The notes under the pieces: generated by a model
The model's database searches: none
Told to the model about the DNA's origin: nothing
What the model saw: only the letters and a program-made list of their open reading frames with translations
Position numbers and translations under genes: made by a program
Shown: positions 46,971-59,218 of the stretch, in pieces
How the letters are laid out: each line of letters starts with the position of its first letter
Position numbering within the stretch: position 1 is the stretch's first letter
NCBI GenBank assembly: GCA_018697195.1
Contig: CM031873.1
Span: 3,867,258 to 3,931,257, forward strand
Reading direction: 5' to 3'
Length of the DNA: 64,000 nt
Source of the DNA: Certhia americana
Taxonomy: Eukaryota; Chordata; Aves; Passeriformes; Certhiidae

Positions 46971-47018
46971 TTTTATTTTATTTTATTTTATTCTATTTTA
47001 TTTTATTTTATTTATTTT
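46971..47018 (+). repeat. (TTTTA)n microsatellite
   Basis: About nine TTTTA units with one C substitution and one short unit. Pentanucleotide arrays like this are length-variable. Confidence 0.92.
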
Positions 47019-47099
47019 AAAGAACAAAACACACCGAGAACATCATTAGAAAATTGCAGAGGTAGCTGGAATTTGGAGACTACCATAAAAAGCAGACTA

Positions 47100-47560
47100 G
47101 ATATCTAGGCAGGACATCTCCCATCTGCATGGATAATTGATAATCATGTATTTTTCCCACCAGTACAAAAAACAGAGTTAGTTTTAAACAGATAGAACTG
47201 GCTCTTGCCATTTTCTTGTCAGTGTTATCTCATTAGGATCAATACTTTTCTTTGCTTTTCTATAAGCCTGGGAAAATCAGGGGGATGGATTTCCTCTAAC
47301 AGGATAAAATCCTTGCAAAGGACTTTGGAGAGGTGAGATAAGAAATTAACATTAAGAAACGTGATCGCTATCGAGTGCAGAGGTTTTGCTGCCGAACCCC
47401 ACCTGAAGCTTGTTTTCCAGCACATTTACATTTCCAACAAGCTACAGCTCTTGCTGATTTGAAGCTGCGGGTTGTAAAAATCCCCCGGGGCTCTGCTTGG
47501 CTGTGATTTGCCTATCCCTGCACGTAGGAAATCCGGAGTGATGCCGACCTTGAGGCTCCA
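47100..47560. promoter_or_regulatory. CpG-retaining, conserved-looking block
   Basis: AT-rich sequence with TAATTGATAATC near 47145 is followed by GTGATCGCTATCGAG (47361-47375), GCCGAACC and GATGCCGACC, an unusual retention of CpG in sequence of moderate GC. No gene is recognised. Confidence 0.3.
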
Positions 47561-47870
47561 ACGGGACACGGGGAGAGGGACAGGAGGGTGTAGGGGATGT
47601 GCAGATGTTGTGCGCTTGTGATCCTGCTCAGGGTAAATTAAAGCGGAGCCGTGCAAGGTTTCATTTTGTTTTTCCTGCTGGGGAGTGGCAGTGTCTGAGC
47701 AGCAGTGAGGTCCCTGATGGAAGAGCCATCCCAGCTCCTGGATGCTTTGGGTTATTTCCCCTCGGGTGGTTTCTTCCCTTATCCCTGCTCCTCTGTAGCT
47801 GCCACCGAGTCTCTTCTTGTAGTGCGGGGTCTGGATCAGGTGCTGAGGTGCTCAGGTCTTTTGTGTTTTC

Positions 47871-48469
47871 TGTGACCAGAGAATGCAAACAGTCTTTTTC
47901 CCCAGCCCTGAGATTGAAGGAAAGGCTGTGAGTTGTCTTTTCTTATGTTCTCATTCATTGTTTATTATTTCTTATCACTGCATTCTGTTCCTGACATACT
48001 GTGTTCTTCTCTCTGCAAGCCAGACTAAGGCACAAAACCCCAAAAACCCCACACAGGGTGGTGTAGACATTTATACTACAATCCATGTAATCAGTATTTA
48101 TAATACTTCTCCAACAACTATTATCCATGTTAGAAATTTAGACTCTACTCTAAACCAACTATAAAGTGCCACTTCACTGCAGAACATGGAGCAGATGAGA
48201 AAGAAGAGGGAAGCCCAAAAGCCACGTGGACTTCTCCATCTTGTCCTCACCTGCTTACCATCCTAAAACCCCATATATCTAAAATTCTCACCCTGTGATA
48301 AAACTACACACTATTCTACTATCTAATACACACTCTTGAAAACTCTGCTTCATTCCTGAGCCTAAAAGCCCTTTTTCCATGAACAAAGGTTAAAAATGCT
48401 CTTTGTCAGAGATCTTAAAATCTCTTAAAACATGCAAAGAAATATTTCTCATAATTCCAGACTCCAACA
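47871..48469 (-). mobile_element. Solo LTR, family A, minus-strand copy
   Basis: This is the inverted match of 27838-28442 along its full length. The plus-strand end GACTCCAACA corresponds to a minus-strand TGTTGGAGTC start, and the other end, TGTGACCAG at 47871, gives a CA terminus. On the minus strand a TATAAA lies at 48075-48070 and an AATAAA signal at 47966-47961. The length (599 bases) agrees with the other copy (605). No target-site duplication is evident and no coding sequence is attached. Confidence 0.78.
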
Positions 48470-50042
48470 GTCAGGACGGGAAGGTGAGAAGAGGTGGCTG
48501 GCACAGCAGCATCACTGCTCTCCAGGCTCTGTCCCAGCTCCCGGCAGAGCCGCTGATCGCTGCTGGAGGCTGGGATGTGCCATAAATCAAAAACTTCTTG
48601 TGCCCTTTGATTAATGCCTGAGGAGGCGTGGGATGGCATTGCTGGTGTCCTCAGCCTAGGAGGGGGTGGCAGAGATGGATCTGGAGGGCTGCTGCAATAG
48701 CATGGGCATGGCCAGGGCAGCGTTGGGCTGGGGCAGGACAAACAGGGGGTGTTCTCTCCCCTCTGCCAGATTCAGCAGCTTGGGAAATGTGAGAAACAAC
48801 CTGGATTGCATCTTTGGAGGTGCCCTGGGCAAGGGAAATTTAAGGCACTTAAAGGGAAGAGACAGGGTGACTCTCCAGGTATTTAAGGAGAGTCCTTCTG
48901 GTTTGGCTTCGAGAGAAACCAGAGGATGGAAAATGAAATGGGAGGGTGATGGAAGCTGGCTGATGGGGGTGGGAACTGATAGCTCAGGAGCAAATGAGAC
49001 ATGACAGAAAGGGGGGAGATAATATAACAGGCTTGGCCTGATATTGTCCTTCATAGTCACATCTTGATTTTCTCTTGCCTTAGGTTTGTCAGATCTGATT
49101 TTGCACAGAGGATGCAGGGGGGGACTGCTCTTCCCCATGTGTGCTGCACAGAGGTGCCTGCGCAGCCGCCTGTTGCTCCTCCAAGCCACAAGCATGCAAG
49201 AAACATTTGGTTTTAAATGCCTGGAAGTATTTTCACATTGTTAAAATGACCTCTTCTTCACCATGTGCCTTCTTGAGAGCTGTTGTGCTATTTTTGCTCC
49301 AAATTTCAAAACAGATCCCACCCCCTAAGGCAGAAACCAGGAGCAGGAACCATCAGGAACTGTCAGCTTTGCTGAACCAGTCAAAAACTGAGACTTCTAG
49401 CAAAAACCTTTGATTTCTGGTGTTCACCTCAAAGCAACAGGCTGCATGCCCTACACCTTCACCCTGCTCCCGAGGCTTGGCAGCTTCCCCACTGCAGGAG
49501 GTGTTTGTGGAGGAGTAAGGGGAAGGTTTTCAGGGATTTATGTTCTGCTGGAGCCTCAGGCAGGCCCAGCCTGGCTTCACCCCACAGCCCACCAGGCTCC
49601 TGCATCAGCTGTTGGTGGAGCCTTGAGGCTGAGTTATAAATCTGTGCCCTGAGAGCTGTGGAGCACCAATTTTTCCAGGTAGAGGGGATGTCATGAGCTC
49701 CCCTTCAGGGCAGTAAGTCGCCTGTCATTCCCTGAGGTTCCTGGGCTCACCCTGGATGATTTTGCCTGCTGTGACACTTTGGGGAGGGCTAGAACAGACA
49801 CATGAGGACAAGCCACAGCCCCTGGGTACTGCAATCAGAGCCCCAGGGGCTGGGAGAACTCAGCCCAGCTCCAGGAGCCCAGGCAGATCCTGCTCCCAGC
49901 CCTGCCCAGTACAGGTGGGCCCTGAGTGAACCTTGTGCTGCTCCACAGGGACCTCCCAGGCCTTGATGGCTGAAGGGTGGTCCCTAAGGTGCAGGCAGTC
50001 CCCAGGGTCACTGCAGGTTGGGTGCCCCTCTTCCAGCTCCAC

Positions 50043-50114
50043 ATAATAATAATAATTGATAATTGAGTGCCCCTCATTCAGCTTTCTATATAACGATAAT
50101 CATCATCATCATGC
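50043..50114. repeat. Short AAT and ATC trinucleotide runs
   Basis: AAT units at 50045-50056 and four to five ATC units at 50098-50112, separated by about 40 bases that include a repeated GAGTGCCCCTC-like string. Confidence 0.7.
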
Positions 50115-50573
50115 TTTTAATTTTTAACCCAAGTGGCTGCATAAAATAATTTCTTAAGCCCTTTGCCCATGGCAAATGCCTTAGAAGGGCATAAAAGACA
50201 AGCTTTAATTTTCCTCTCTGGCCTTTTTTATGGCTGTGGCCTGGCACAGCTCCTAAGGCACAGGTTCTGGCAGCTTTGGAGGCTGGTCTTTCCCTGGAGG
50301 GCAGGCAGGATGTGCCTACACCCTCTGCAAAGCCAAAGGCAGGGCAGCCAGGAGCTCTCAGGAGCTGCTGCTGGGAGAGGCTCTAATTGCCATTCCCCTG
50401 CAGATATTTGCTTTGGTCTCCTCAGGCCGGGCTCTGCTGGGCTGTGAAGCCTCTGCCCAGGGCAGGGACCAGCTCTGATGGGGCACACAGGGATCTGCAG
50501 CAATTTAGAAACCATTCCTCAAACCCCAGCCTCCTGGGCTCAGCCAGATAGGGATTAGAAGGGGTTTGCCACT

Positions 50574-50596
50574 AAAAAAAAAAAAAAAAAAAAAAA
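50574..50596. repeat. Poly(A) tract of 23 bases
   Basis: An uninterrupted A-run with no retrocopy body recognised on its left side. Confidence 0.85.
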
Positions 50597-52151
50597 TCCC
50601 AAGGCATGTCCTGGTGGTGAATTTAGCAATCACAGGGGTTGGTAATTACAGGGAGGGGGTGAGCCTTGGCTCATGGGGGGCTCTGCAGGGCTGGGAAGGA
50701 CCACTGGAGTGCTCAGGGTGACACTGCAGGTGACACAGCCCAGGTCACGGCTCCCTGCAGTACCAAGGGGTCCTGGGGGTGATGTCACACCCCCAATGAT
50801 CTGTCCTGGGAGTTGGCACTGGGGGACAACTCAGTGGCTGTGTCCAAGTCTCCCTGCTGAGCTCTTCTTGTGTGTTGTCAGCCCAGAGGGGAGGCTGGCC
50901 TGTCCCTCCCTGGCAGCTCCTGCAGAAACTATGGAAAAATGCCTGTCCTTCCTTGGGTAAATCCCACCTCATCATTCCCAGGCTGTGGAAGGGGCTGGCC
51001 CTCCACTCTGGGTCTGAGCTGCCCTGTCTGGCACAGCATGAGGGACTCAGAGGAGCCTCTGCTCAAATGCAGAGTGCCAATGCTGTGCACAAACATCCTG
51101 ACTGGGAAAAGCCCTGCACAGCTCAGCTTGAACATGATATGAACTCCTCTGGGGCTCTGTAGGAGTTACACAATGCTCTGTGTGTCTTTAACACTTCAGA
51201 GCCACGGCCAGAGCTGGAAGAAGGGGAACAGGACCCCCAAAGCCATGCCCAGGCAGGGTCAATCCCTGTTTGCTGGCCCTGGATCTGCACTAAGCTCTGT
51301 GTACATAATGCAGGGATGAGGTGCTGAGGCTCAGACCCTTTCCCTCAGGTGTTTCTTCTTGGGGCAAACCAGAGAGAAAGGAGTTCCACAGTGCCCAGGG
51401 CAGGGATGGACATCACTAGCCAGCCCCAGCCTTGCCATGCTGCCTTCCCTTGTGGCAGCCCCAGTGCCACACAGCTTATCAGCAGCCTGGTCCAAGGTAA
51501 TTTTTAATTGTCCACATCCCTCTGATGCCCACTTCAATAGGCTGGGTAGGCTGCCCCAGGATCCAGCGTGTGAGGAAGGTGGAGATGATCCTTCCTTAAA
51601 AGGACGTTGCCCAGTGATTTTTCACAAGGCTTTGAACAGTTTTGCTGATTCTTTTCTTTTTAATTGGTTCCCCTTGGAAAGCTCGTGCTGGAATCTGTGT
51701 CCTTTGATGGTTTTGTGCCGCCGTTGATGCCAGCGGTGTGCTCGGAACTGCGTGGGGCACGCGAGGGGCTGGGGTCACCTCAAACATCCTGTCCATAAAC
51801 TAGGTCAGTGCTTGACAAAGGGATTTTAGCTGGTGCTGCCATCCCCGTGCAAAGCCACTGGGGGTGCTTATGGGGAGGTTTGATTTGAAGAGCCCCATGG
51901 AAAGGTTTTCCTTGCCCTGAGCAGCGTCCTTCACCTCCAGGGCAGGTGGTGTGGGGTCATGGGGGTGTGCAATCATTCTCTGGGACCAAAACCCAGCCTG
52001 AAATGACTGTGTGGGTCTGCTGTGTGGTGGAGAAGGGGAAAGGCAGAACTGCCAACCTGGTGCTGTGGTCAGACGGGGCTGGAGCTGGGACAGCAGCTCC
52101 TGGTGCCCACCACCCCCTGGCAGGAACCTCCAGCCCAGGGAAAGCCCTTGA

Positions 52152-52249
52152 GCTCCAGCCAGCACATTTGTACCTTCACCAAGAAAGAAATATGTGGAAA
52201 AGGAATTTTTTTTCCCTTTTTTTGGAGGGTGAGTAACATTTTCTTTAGA
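52152..52249 (+). repeat. Direct duplication, copy 1 of a 99-base unit
   Basis: Almost identical to 54437-54535. Both begin GCTCCAGCCAGCACATTTG, continue with ACCTTCACCAAGAAAGAAAT, then a T8 run, a second T-run, GGAGGGTGAGT and ACATTTTCTTTA. The copies differ at only a few bases. It may be a fragment of an unrecognised dispersed repeat or a local segmental copy. Confidence 0.9.
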
Positions 52250-52910
52250 AGTCCCTGAGGGCTGTGTCACTGGGTGTTGCTGCTCCTGTGCTCCACACTG
52301 GCTCCTTGGGAAGTGCCCTACCTGCACCATCCTCTCAGCCAAGGGGTGAGACCTGACCATCCCAGCTCCCACCACAACCATCCCGGGTCTGGCACCCACC
52401 ACCATCCTCACCAACCTTAGTCGTGGCCTCAGGGCCACAGTTTATGGGTTCCTGTCCCCTGCCAGGTAGGAGAGTCACCCATGAGATCAGCTGGAGTCTG
52501 GCACAGAAGGAGGGAGGGAGAAAAAATACAAGGAGATAGATTTTTTTTTAAGTTATTTTTAGGAAAAAATGATACTCAAAATGCCTGATTTCCTTCACTT
52601 GTGGTTGGGTTAGTGCAGTGTGGGTATGTGTGGCTCAGCAGGGATATCTCCATTACCTGAGTAAGCATCACCCACACACCAGGACTGTCCCTTTTGTCTT
52701 TCCATGAGCTGAGAAGCCCATCTGGGCAGTGTTTTCTTCATCCCCTTCCCCTCATTGCTTCCCCTTTGCTTGTTTGTTGCTCCTGAGTCCTCCTCTTGTT
52801 TAGCTTCCCACCCTTTGAACTTGACCTTTCTGGGGCCAGAGGGTTCAGCTTTGTCCTGGGGAGCACAGCTATAAGGGACAGATGTGAAGGGGGGCATTGG
52901 GGTAGTGGAA

Positions 52911-53105
52911 TAGAATCCCAGAAATCCCAGAAATCCCAGAATTGTTTGGATTGGAAAGGACTTAAACATGTTGTTCATCCTCCTACCATGGGCAGGGACT
53001 GCTTCCACCAGGCCAAATTGTCCAAGGCTACATCCAACCTGGCCTTGAACACTTTCAGGGAAGGAGCAGCCACAGCTTCTCTGGACAACCTGTGCCTTAA
53101 TAAAT
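52911..53105 (-). mobile_element. CR1 LINE fragment with terminal repeats
   Basis: On the plus strand three AATCCCAGA units form the CR1 terminal octamer-type repeat. They are followed by TTTGGATTGGAAAGGACTT, CTTCCACCAGGCCAAATTG, TCCAAGGCTACATCCAACC, TGGCCTTGAACACTTTCAGGG and CACAGCTTCTCTGGACAACC, ending near GTGCCTTAATA. It is a 3'-end fragment of a CR1 subfamily distinct from the copy at 16.5 kb. Confidence 0.9.
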
Positions 53106-54436
53106 GTAATAAAATATTGCTGGCAGTCAGGAGTGGACCAGTGGAGAGAACTGGGCAGTGCTGCCCATGCACAAAGCAGGGCTGGTGTCCCACACCCTGC
53201 TCAGCTTCAGAGAGGAGGTCGATGTGAGGCTCGACCAGGGCAGGGCTGGTTCCTCTCCTGTCAGCTCAGCACTGCCCATGTGATGGGCTGGGCACACAAA
53301 CCCTCACCCTGACTCCTGCTTGGGAATCGGTGTTGTCACCACATTTGAAAACAGTTTTATCCTCCTCATTCATTCCTCAGAATAATTTGGTTTGTGGCTT
53401 TTTGGAAAGGAAAAAGAGAAGTTGTAGATGTTTTCCAGCACAATGCAGGGGAAGTTTTGGTGGGTCACAGCAGTGCCAGATCCATCAGTGTGTTTGGGGA
53501 TGCTGCTCAGAGCTCAGGATTTATACTGGACTCAAACCCAGGGGGTTCAGCGCCAGCTGCTGTGACCAGGGACAGGTCTGGAGAGGCAGCACCAGGGAGC
53601 AGAGCACCACCAGCACCTCTCAGCAGGGTTGGGAGGCAGGAAACCACTGAGGGAAGGTGCTGGCCCTGTAGGCATCACCCCAGCTTGGGGGTGACTGTGC
53701 TGCTCGGGATGGCAACTGGCAGCCTGGAGAAGAGGGAAGAGCTTTTTAAAACCCAGCAGGAACACAGAAATCCTCTGTACAGCAAACTGCCTCTGCTTCC
53801 ACCCTTGCTCCCCTGGTTGTTCTTCCCTCCCCAGCTCCCTCCATACTTCAAGGCAAGGGGACAATGACCAATGACACTTGTCACTTTTTTCATCTGCTGT
53901 GCTCACCAATGCTTCTCTTTGCTCGGGGCAAGAGGAGGTGATGGGTGTCCCAGCAGTAGCTCTGGAGCTGGCTGGGGATGGAGCCTGGAGCCAGAAACAT
54001 CTCTGTGCCCCTCCACTGCCCCCAGGTAGGCTGCCTGCCTCCATTCTTCCTGCTGCCACAGCCCTGCCTTTTATGAGTCTTTAAAGGTAATGAAAGGACT
54101 TACAAAGCTTAATATGAGTCAAAGTGTTTTCAAGAAATGTCAGCTGCCACATGTCTCTATTTAAATAGGGAAAGGGTTTTGGTTTTTTTTCCCATCTGTA
54201 AAGCACAAAACCACACCGCTGCGTTAATTCATGAAAATGCCATGGAATGTGGTGGTGAGAAGTAAAAAGGGAAAAATGACCAGGTCAGCTCTACTGCCAA
54301 GGATGAGTGAAGTGCTGAAAGGCTGAACAGAAAACGTGGTGTTTGAAGAGATTTGGTGCCTGATTTAAGCCCGTCTTTCCCTCTGTAGTTCCTGTGCTAT
54401 TGTATCGCACACGATGGGCCCTGGAGCAGAGGCTGT
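53106..54436. other. Unique sequence between the two copies of the 99-base unit
   Basis: No exon or repeat is recognised. The open frames (up to 170 codons on the minus strand, 157 on the plus) overlap each other and lack recognisable domains. Confidence 0.5.
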
Positions 54437-54535
54437 GCTCCAGCCAGCACATTTGTACCTTCACCAAGAAAGAAATATGCAAAAAAGGAATTTTTTTTCC
54501 CCTTTTTTTGGAGGGTGAGTGACATTTTCTTTAAT
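54437..54535 (+). repeat. Direct duplication, copy 2 of a 99-base unit
   Basis: The second copy of the unit at 52152-52249, in the same orientation about 2.3 kb away. The high identity over T-runs and unique sequence alike points to common origin rather than convergence. Confidence 0.9.
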
Positions 54536-54801
54536 AGCCTTTATCTCCTGTCCTTGTGAAACAAATCTTCTTGTGCCCAGCTCAGACCTGCCCTCGAACT
54601 CTGCAGCCTCTGGGTGTTTCCCAGTGCAGACCCCAGGCCACAGGGCTCCCTCCAGCTTTGTTTGTATGTGGAAAAGGGCCTTGCATCTCCCTACAGCAAG
54701 ACTGGATGTTCCTCTGAGCAAGAAAATCCCCTCTCTGTGGCAGGAAGCACCCCCAGTCCCCATCAGCTCTGTGCTCTGGCGTTGCTGCACATATGCTATG
54801 C

Positions 54802-54934
54802 TAGGAGCTGAGAGCTGGAATGCAGGAGCTAGGATCAGGAGCTGGGAGCAGGAGCTGGGATCAAGAGCTGGGATCAGGAGCTGGGATCAAGAGCTGGGAT
54901 CCAGGAGCTGGGAGCAGGAGCTGGGATCCAGGAG
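54802..54934 (+). repeat. 13-base minisatellite
   Basis: Nine to ten tandem units of AGGAGCTGGGATC and variants (AAGAGCT or GGGAGC forms, with some 14-base units ending in CC). Variant units alternate, suggesting higher-order growth by slippage or unequal exchange. The plus frame reads as a repeated Trp-Glu-Gln-Glu-Leu-Gly-Ser-Arg string, but no gene is associated. Confidence 0.92.
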
Positions 54935-54959
54935 CCTGCAGCCCAGTGGTTGTTTGCAC

Positions 54960-55300
54960 AGTGAGATTCTATTAGCTGAGTTACTGCTGTAATTTCCTAA
55001 TGGGACGGGGAGCACGCAGGAAATGATAGAAGTGTGTAATTAAACCAAGCCTATCTGAGGATCTTCCATTACACCATGGTAATTTCTGGGTCTCGGCATC
55101 CTTCTCTCCCTTTTTTAGAAGCGGCAGAGAAGGGAGGTGTGAGCGAGGCGCTTTTCCCTTGAAGCCATGGGTAGCGCACCTTTATGGTCATAAATCCCTG
55201 TTTATTTATGATCCAGGGAAGTTAACCTTCCAAATCAGATTACACAGATAATTCTGTGCCTTGCCTTTGCCTGGCTGGCAGGAAGAAGAGCTGCCAGGGA
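54960..55300. promoter_or_regulatory. Conserved-looking non-coding block
   Basis: Motifs such as GCTGTAATTTCCTAATGGG, GTGTAATTAAACC, CATTACACCATGG, GAGCGAGGCGC and CCTTTATGGTCATAAATCC, with retained CpGs and no repeat. It follows the minisatellite directly. The texture is enhancer-like. Confidence 0.4.
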
Positions 55301-56961
55301 AGAGGCACTTATTCCGGCAGTGGAATCTGTTGTGCATGGGAATTTAGCAACATCTTTCTGAATAAATGGAGAGCTCTCCTATGGGACTCACTGTTTTTTA
55401 TTGCAGGAGCTATTAAAACACTGTGAGAGCAGCAGGGATCAGGGCAGCAGGTTTGGTCTATTTGCAGAGGGTAGTTAACCTGGTTATTTAGAGTCCAGCT
55501 GTAGATGTTCCTCCATATTCCTGAACTGCAAAGAGTAAAAGCCACAGCAGTTTGCAAATTCTCCTTCCACGCTCCACTTCCAGCACTTGCAGTTCTCTGC
55601 CCCCCTGCTCAGGGATCTGCTCCTGACACTCAGGGCAGGTCTGCCAGTACCTGGTGTGATCAAACACTGCCAGCAAAACATCACAGCACAGATGCAAGAT
55701 TCCCACTGAAGCAGGCAGGAGCCAACATTTCGAAGACAAAGCCAGGCAGCCCAGGTTCTGCCCCAGAAAAACCCCATTGGAAGATGCCAGGAGGCTGACA
55801 ATAGGTGCTGTGCACAGAACAGAGATGTCTCCTTTAGGGTTATTCTGGGCACAAGCCCTCAGGTGATTGATGTCTGACACCTTCAATGCAGAGTTCCTCT
55901 TCACTGGCTCTGGTTTTTGACAATGCAACCCCTTTGCTGTCGGCAAGATGAGCACAGACTTTGCTCATCCAGGCAGCTCAGAATAAAGCACTGAGCAAAG
56001 TGCATCTGCACTGGGAAGAAAACACCTCTGCCTGGCCTTTTTAGTGAGCCTGATCTTCAAACTGCTGCATTAACACAGTCCCATCCTCACTGGGAATATC
56101 AGCTTTTCTTTCATCCTTGTCCAATTTACAGCATTCTTGTTGGGACAGGGTAAACAGTTACTTAACGCAAACAGATATTTTATGGTAAGAAGGGATCTGA
56201 GATGCAAAACTTAGACTTGCAAGAAAGCAAAACATCCCCAGAGTTGTACTGAATTGGATTTAAGGCTCCTGGGGCTATAGTGGGACAAGAATCATGGCAG
56301 ATTTGCACTTCTTTTCCTTCAGTAAGTGTTTCATCATTTTGATGTAAATATGTGATTTATGACCAACTTGCTGAGATCTGTGCATCTCACTGGCAGCTGG
56401 CAGAGTTCTTTATTGTCCCATAACTCTTGCACCAATACCCCGCACTCCCCTCTTCTCTTTCTTTGAAAACTTTGGCTCTTCTTCTAATTAAATGGTTCTG
56501 CTTTAGCATCAGCATCCCTTGGTGGGAGCAGACTCAGCAGTGATGTGAAAGGTGAAAGCTGGAGCACGTGTTTTAAGGAGATATTAGGCACACTGGCAAT
56601 TTGGGGTGAATCTCCCCCTCTCTGCCCAGTGTAAGTTTCAGACAGGTTGGAACACAAGTAGAAATGCAGAATCTCTCCCTTCAGAGACAAACAGTGCAAC
56701 CACCCAGCAGGTCAGACATGCAAATCTGAATCTGTGGTGCTCATCACAGCCTGATAATATTGGCTAAGGGTGGCAGAGAGGATAGAGCCTCTGTGAGTCA
56801 CTTCTGGAAAAGAATAGATCCTGATGCCTGGAATTTCCTGCGCAGAGGCTCCAACTTGCCAGATTTTACCACAGAGACAGCCCAGCCACCAGGAATTGGT
56901 TTAAATCCAACAAACAAGATCTTCAAGTGATCTAAGAGCCATTGGTATGTGACCCTCCAGA
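55301..56961. other. Unique sequence, nothing recognised
   Basis: Two overlapping minus-strand frames (55484-55955, up to 155 codons) have no recognisable domain and are interpreted as chance. No RNA gene or mobile element is recognised. Confidence 0.5.
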
Positions 56962-57128
56962 GACGAAAATGGAATAATTCAGGCCAGAAAAAACCTTTAA
57001 GATCATCAAGTCCAACCATTAACCCAAGGTCAGGGGCACCCATGTCCTCAAGTGCCATATCTATATATTCTTTTAATGCCACCTCTAGGGATGGCAGCTC
57101 CACCACCTCCCTGGCAAGGGTGGGGCAC
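56962..57128 (-). mobile_element. CR1 LINE fragment (3' end)
   Basis: On the plus strand AATGGAATAATTCAGG is followed by CTTTAAGATCATCAAGTCC, CAACCATTAACCCAAGG, CATGTCCTCAAGTGCC, TTCTTTTAATGCCACC, TCTAGGGATGGCAGCTCC and ACCACCTCCCTGG, the reversed 3' region of a typical bird CR1. Truncated and non-coding. Confidence 0.93.
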
Positions 57129-57840
57129 ATGACAGGAAAGATGGGAGTCTGACAAAAACACCTGCTTGCTACATCAAGTGAGTGTCACTGCATGAAATGA
57201 GTGTCACTAGAACTAAGAAGGATGGGAGAAATAAAATGAAAACAACCCAAACATGCAGGAGTCTGTGAGGTCTCTGGAATCCCACAACTACTTCAGGCCT
57301 GTCTGAGATGCTGATTACTTGGCAAAGACAAGATCCAGGCAAGCAGGATGTTATTCTGCATTCCTATCAGAACATTCAGAGGTTTGTATCCTTAGGTTAT
57401 TGGCATCCTGGGATTGTGGATTATGGAGCTATAAATTACCACCATGAACAGACGTGACTGAAGTGCTCAGCTGGAGACAGCACACCCCAGTCAGCTACTG
57501 CAGCACCCAGGACTGGTTCATCCAACATAGCACATCAGCAACTGGACCCATCTAATCACTTGGATTAATGTAATAATCCTGGAAGGAGAGGCTTTGAATC
57601 AAAGGCTTCTGGACTTTCAGCAAAAGGTCCCAGCTGGAGATTTGGTGGTGGCAGGAATTGTGCAAAGGGGCACCTTCCCACACTGCTCAGGTGCCTGTGG
57701 ATTCACCTGCTGTTGCTTTCTTAGAGATGTGCTGTGAAGTCTGTAAGCAAAACAAGTCTAGATTTCAGTGTTTGTCCACTGTTACTCTGCAAATAGACTG
57801 CAGGTCCTCGTGGTCTTTGCACAAAATCCTCCCATCCCCT
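57129..57840. other. Unique sequence, nothing recognised
   Basis: A short direct repeat, GAGTGTCACT, occurs twice near 57180-57210 next to the CR1. Otherwise no gene or repeat is recognised. Confidence 0.5.
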
Positions 57841-58180
57841 GATATCTTCAAATTTTGCCGGTGCTAAGGGGGTAATGAGTGTGATCCCTGCTGCAGCCTG
57901 GCCCCTGCAAAAGCAGTATCCATTTATTAGGACTTTATTAGGCTGTCGGGCAGCAGTGAGGTCAGGGAGGCTGAAGCTCATCCCTTTATAAATGCCCACG
58001 GAAGGGCAGCCTGGGCAGCTCCACTCTGCTCCACAATTGCTCCAAGGACAGCAGCGAGGTAGAGAGGAGCAAATCAGCTATGAAAATTATACCCTTGCCT
58101 TTCCACTTAGGAGAACATTATCCGTGCACCCTGATAGAGGTCTGGCTGATGATAAATGGGTGCTAATGGGAAGGAGGGAG
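57841..58180. promoter_or_regulatory. Conserved-looking non-coding block
   Basis: Contains CCATTTATTAGGACTTTATTAGG, GGCTGTCGGGC, CCCTTTATAAATGCCCACGG and ACATTATCCGTGCACCC, with CpGs kept and no repeat. The texture is enhancer-like; inference only. Confidence 0.35.
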
Positions 58181-58799
58181 TAGAGCTGCCAGTCATGGTT
58201 TGTATTACCCATCCCTTCCCCAGCTGTGTGGGGAACCTTCGTCCTCTTCATCACCTGGGTGAGGAAAATGGGTGGCACACCTGGGCACACAAGGCCCCCT
58301 CTCATTCCCAGGGAGCTCCTGACACCACGGATTTTGCAACCTGTGTTTGCGATGCAGCTCACCTAAACGCAACTAAACTTTTTAATTAGTAAAAGCTCGT
58401 AAGCAGCAGTGAAGGAACACATTTTTGGCATTTGCTCACAACGTGGTTTGTGTCTGTGCTTTGCTGTCCTCGTTGGAGTTTTGGTTCCCTTTCCCTGCAT
58501 GACTACAGCAGTATCTTTCTGCAAATTAATCTATTTTAGTGCTTTTTTTTTTTTCCTGGAGAAATTCTCAGCATCTAAACAAACCTGGTGTGTGGGTAAG
58601 GGAATGATGAGGAGTGAGTTCTCTCAGCTGATCCTCACCATGAGCAGAAAATGCCTGAATTTTGGTACAGTTTTGATCCAAATCTGCATCTCATTTTGGA
58701 TGGGATTAGTCAAACCAACCCCTCCAATCTCCAGGGCAGGTTGTAACTCACTAAGAAAAGAAACAAAGAAGCAGTTACTTTTTTCTCTTCTCCTTCTCT

Positions 58800-59215
58800 A
58801 AACATGCAAACCCCATTCTTTTAACAATTGGTCTCAAATTTTTTCTCTTCTGATCTATTATACCTTACCTGAGTAATCTCCACCTATTGCATGGTGCTTC
58901 TTATATCACACATTAATGTAGCTCTCAAAGGTAATCATTCAATACCCAGGCAGATTTTGTGAAGGGGAAGATGTTGCTTGTTTCTAAATCATTTGCTTTG
59001 ATGCAGGAAAGGTTATATGTATTTATTATGAAAATGCAGTAACATTTTAATGAGAAAATACAGCGTTAACTATATTTCACTTTATATTTATTTCTCCAAA
59101 AACTCCTATTGTTCAGTCTTTGGGTGGAAGCCAAGCACTTGTAACAGTTACCTGGGATGATGTGGCCCCGTGACAGAAAGTCTAATGAAGACTTTCTTGA
59201 TAGGAATGTAATTGT
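58800..59215. promoter_or_regulatory. Conserved-looking AT-rich block
   Basis: Motifs ACATTAATGTAGC, GGTAATCATTC, CAGCGTTAAC and CTAATGAAGACTTTC lie in AT-rich sequence with few CpGs. There is no repeat or open frame. Confidence 0.3.
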
Positions 59216-59218
59216 AAA

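Larger units (their letters stand above)
48470..52151. other. Unique sequence with small simple repeats
   Basis: No gene or named mobile element. It contains AAT and ATC runs at 50043-50058 and 50095-50114 and a poly(A) at 50574-50596. The GC-rich parts give long two-strand open frames without recognisable similarity. Confidence 0.5.

Noticed and set aside
51800..52438. 212-codon minus-strand open frame
   Set aside because: It crosses the 99-base duplicated unit, and the other copy of the unit gives the same short peptide in an unrelated frame context, so the frame reflects a repeat and not a gene.
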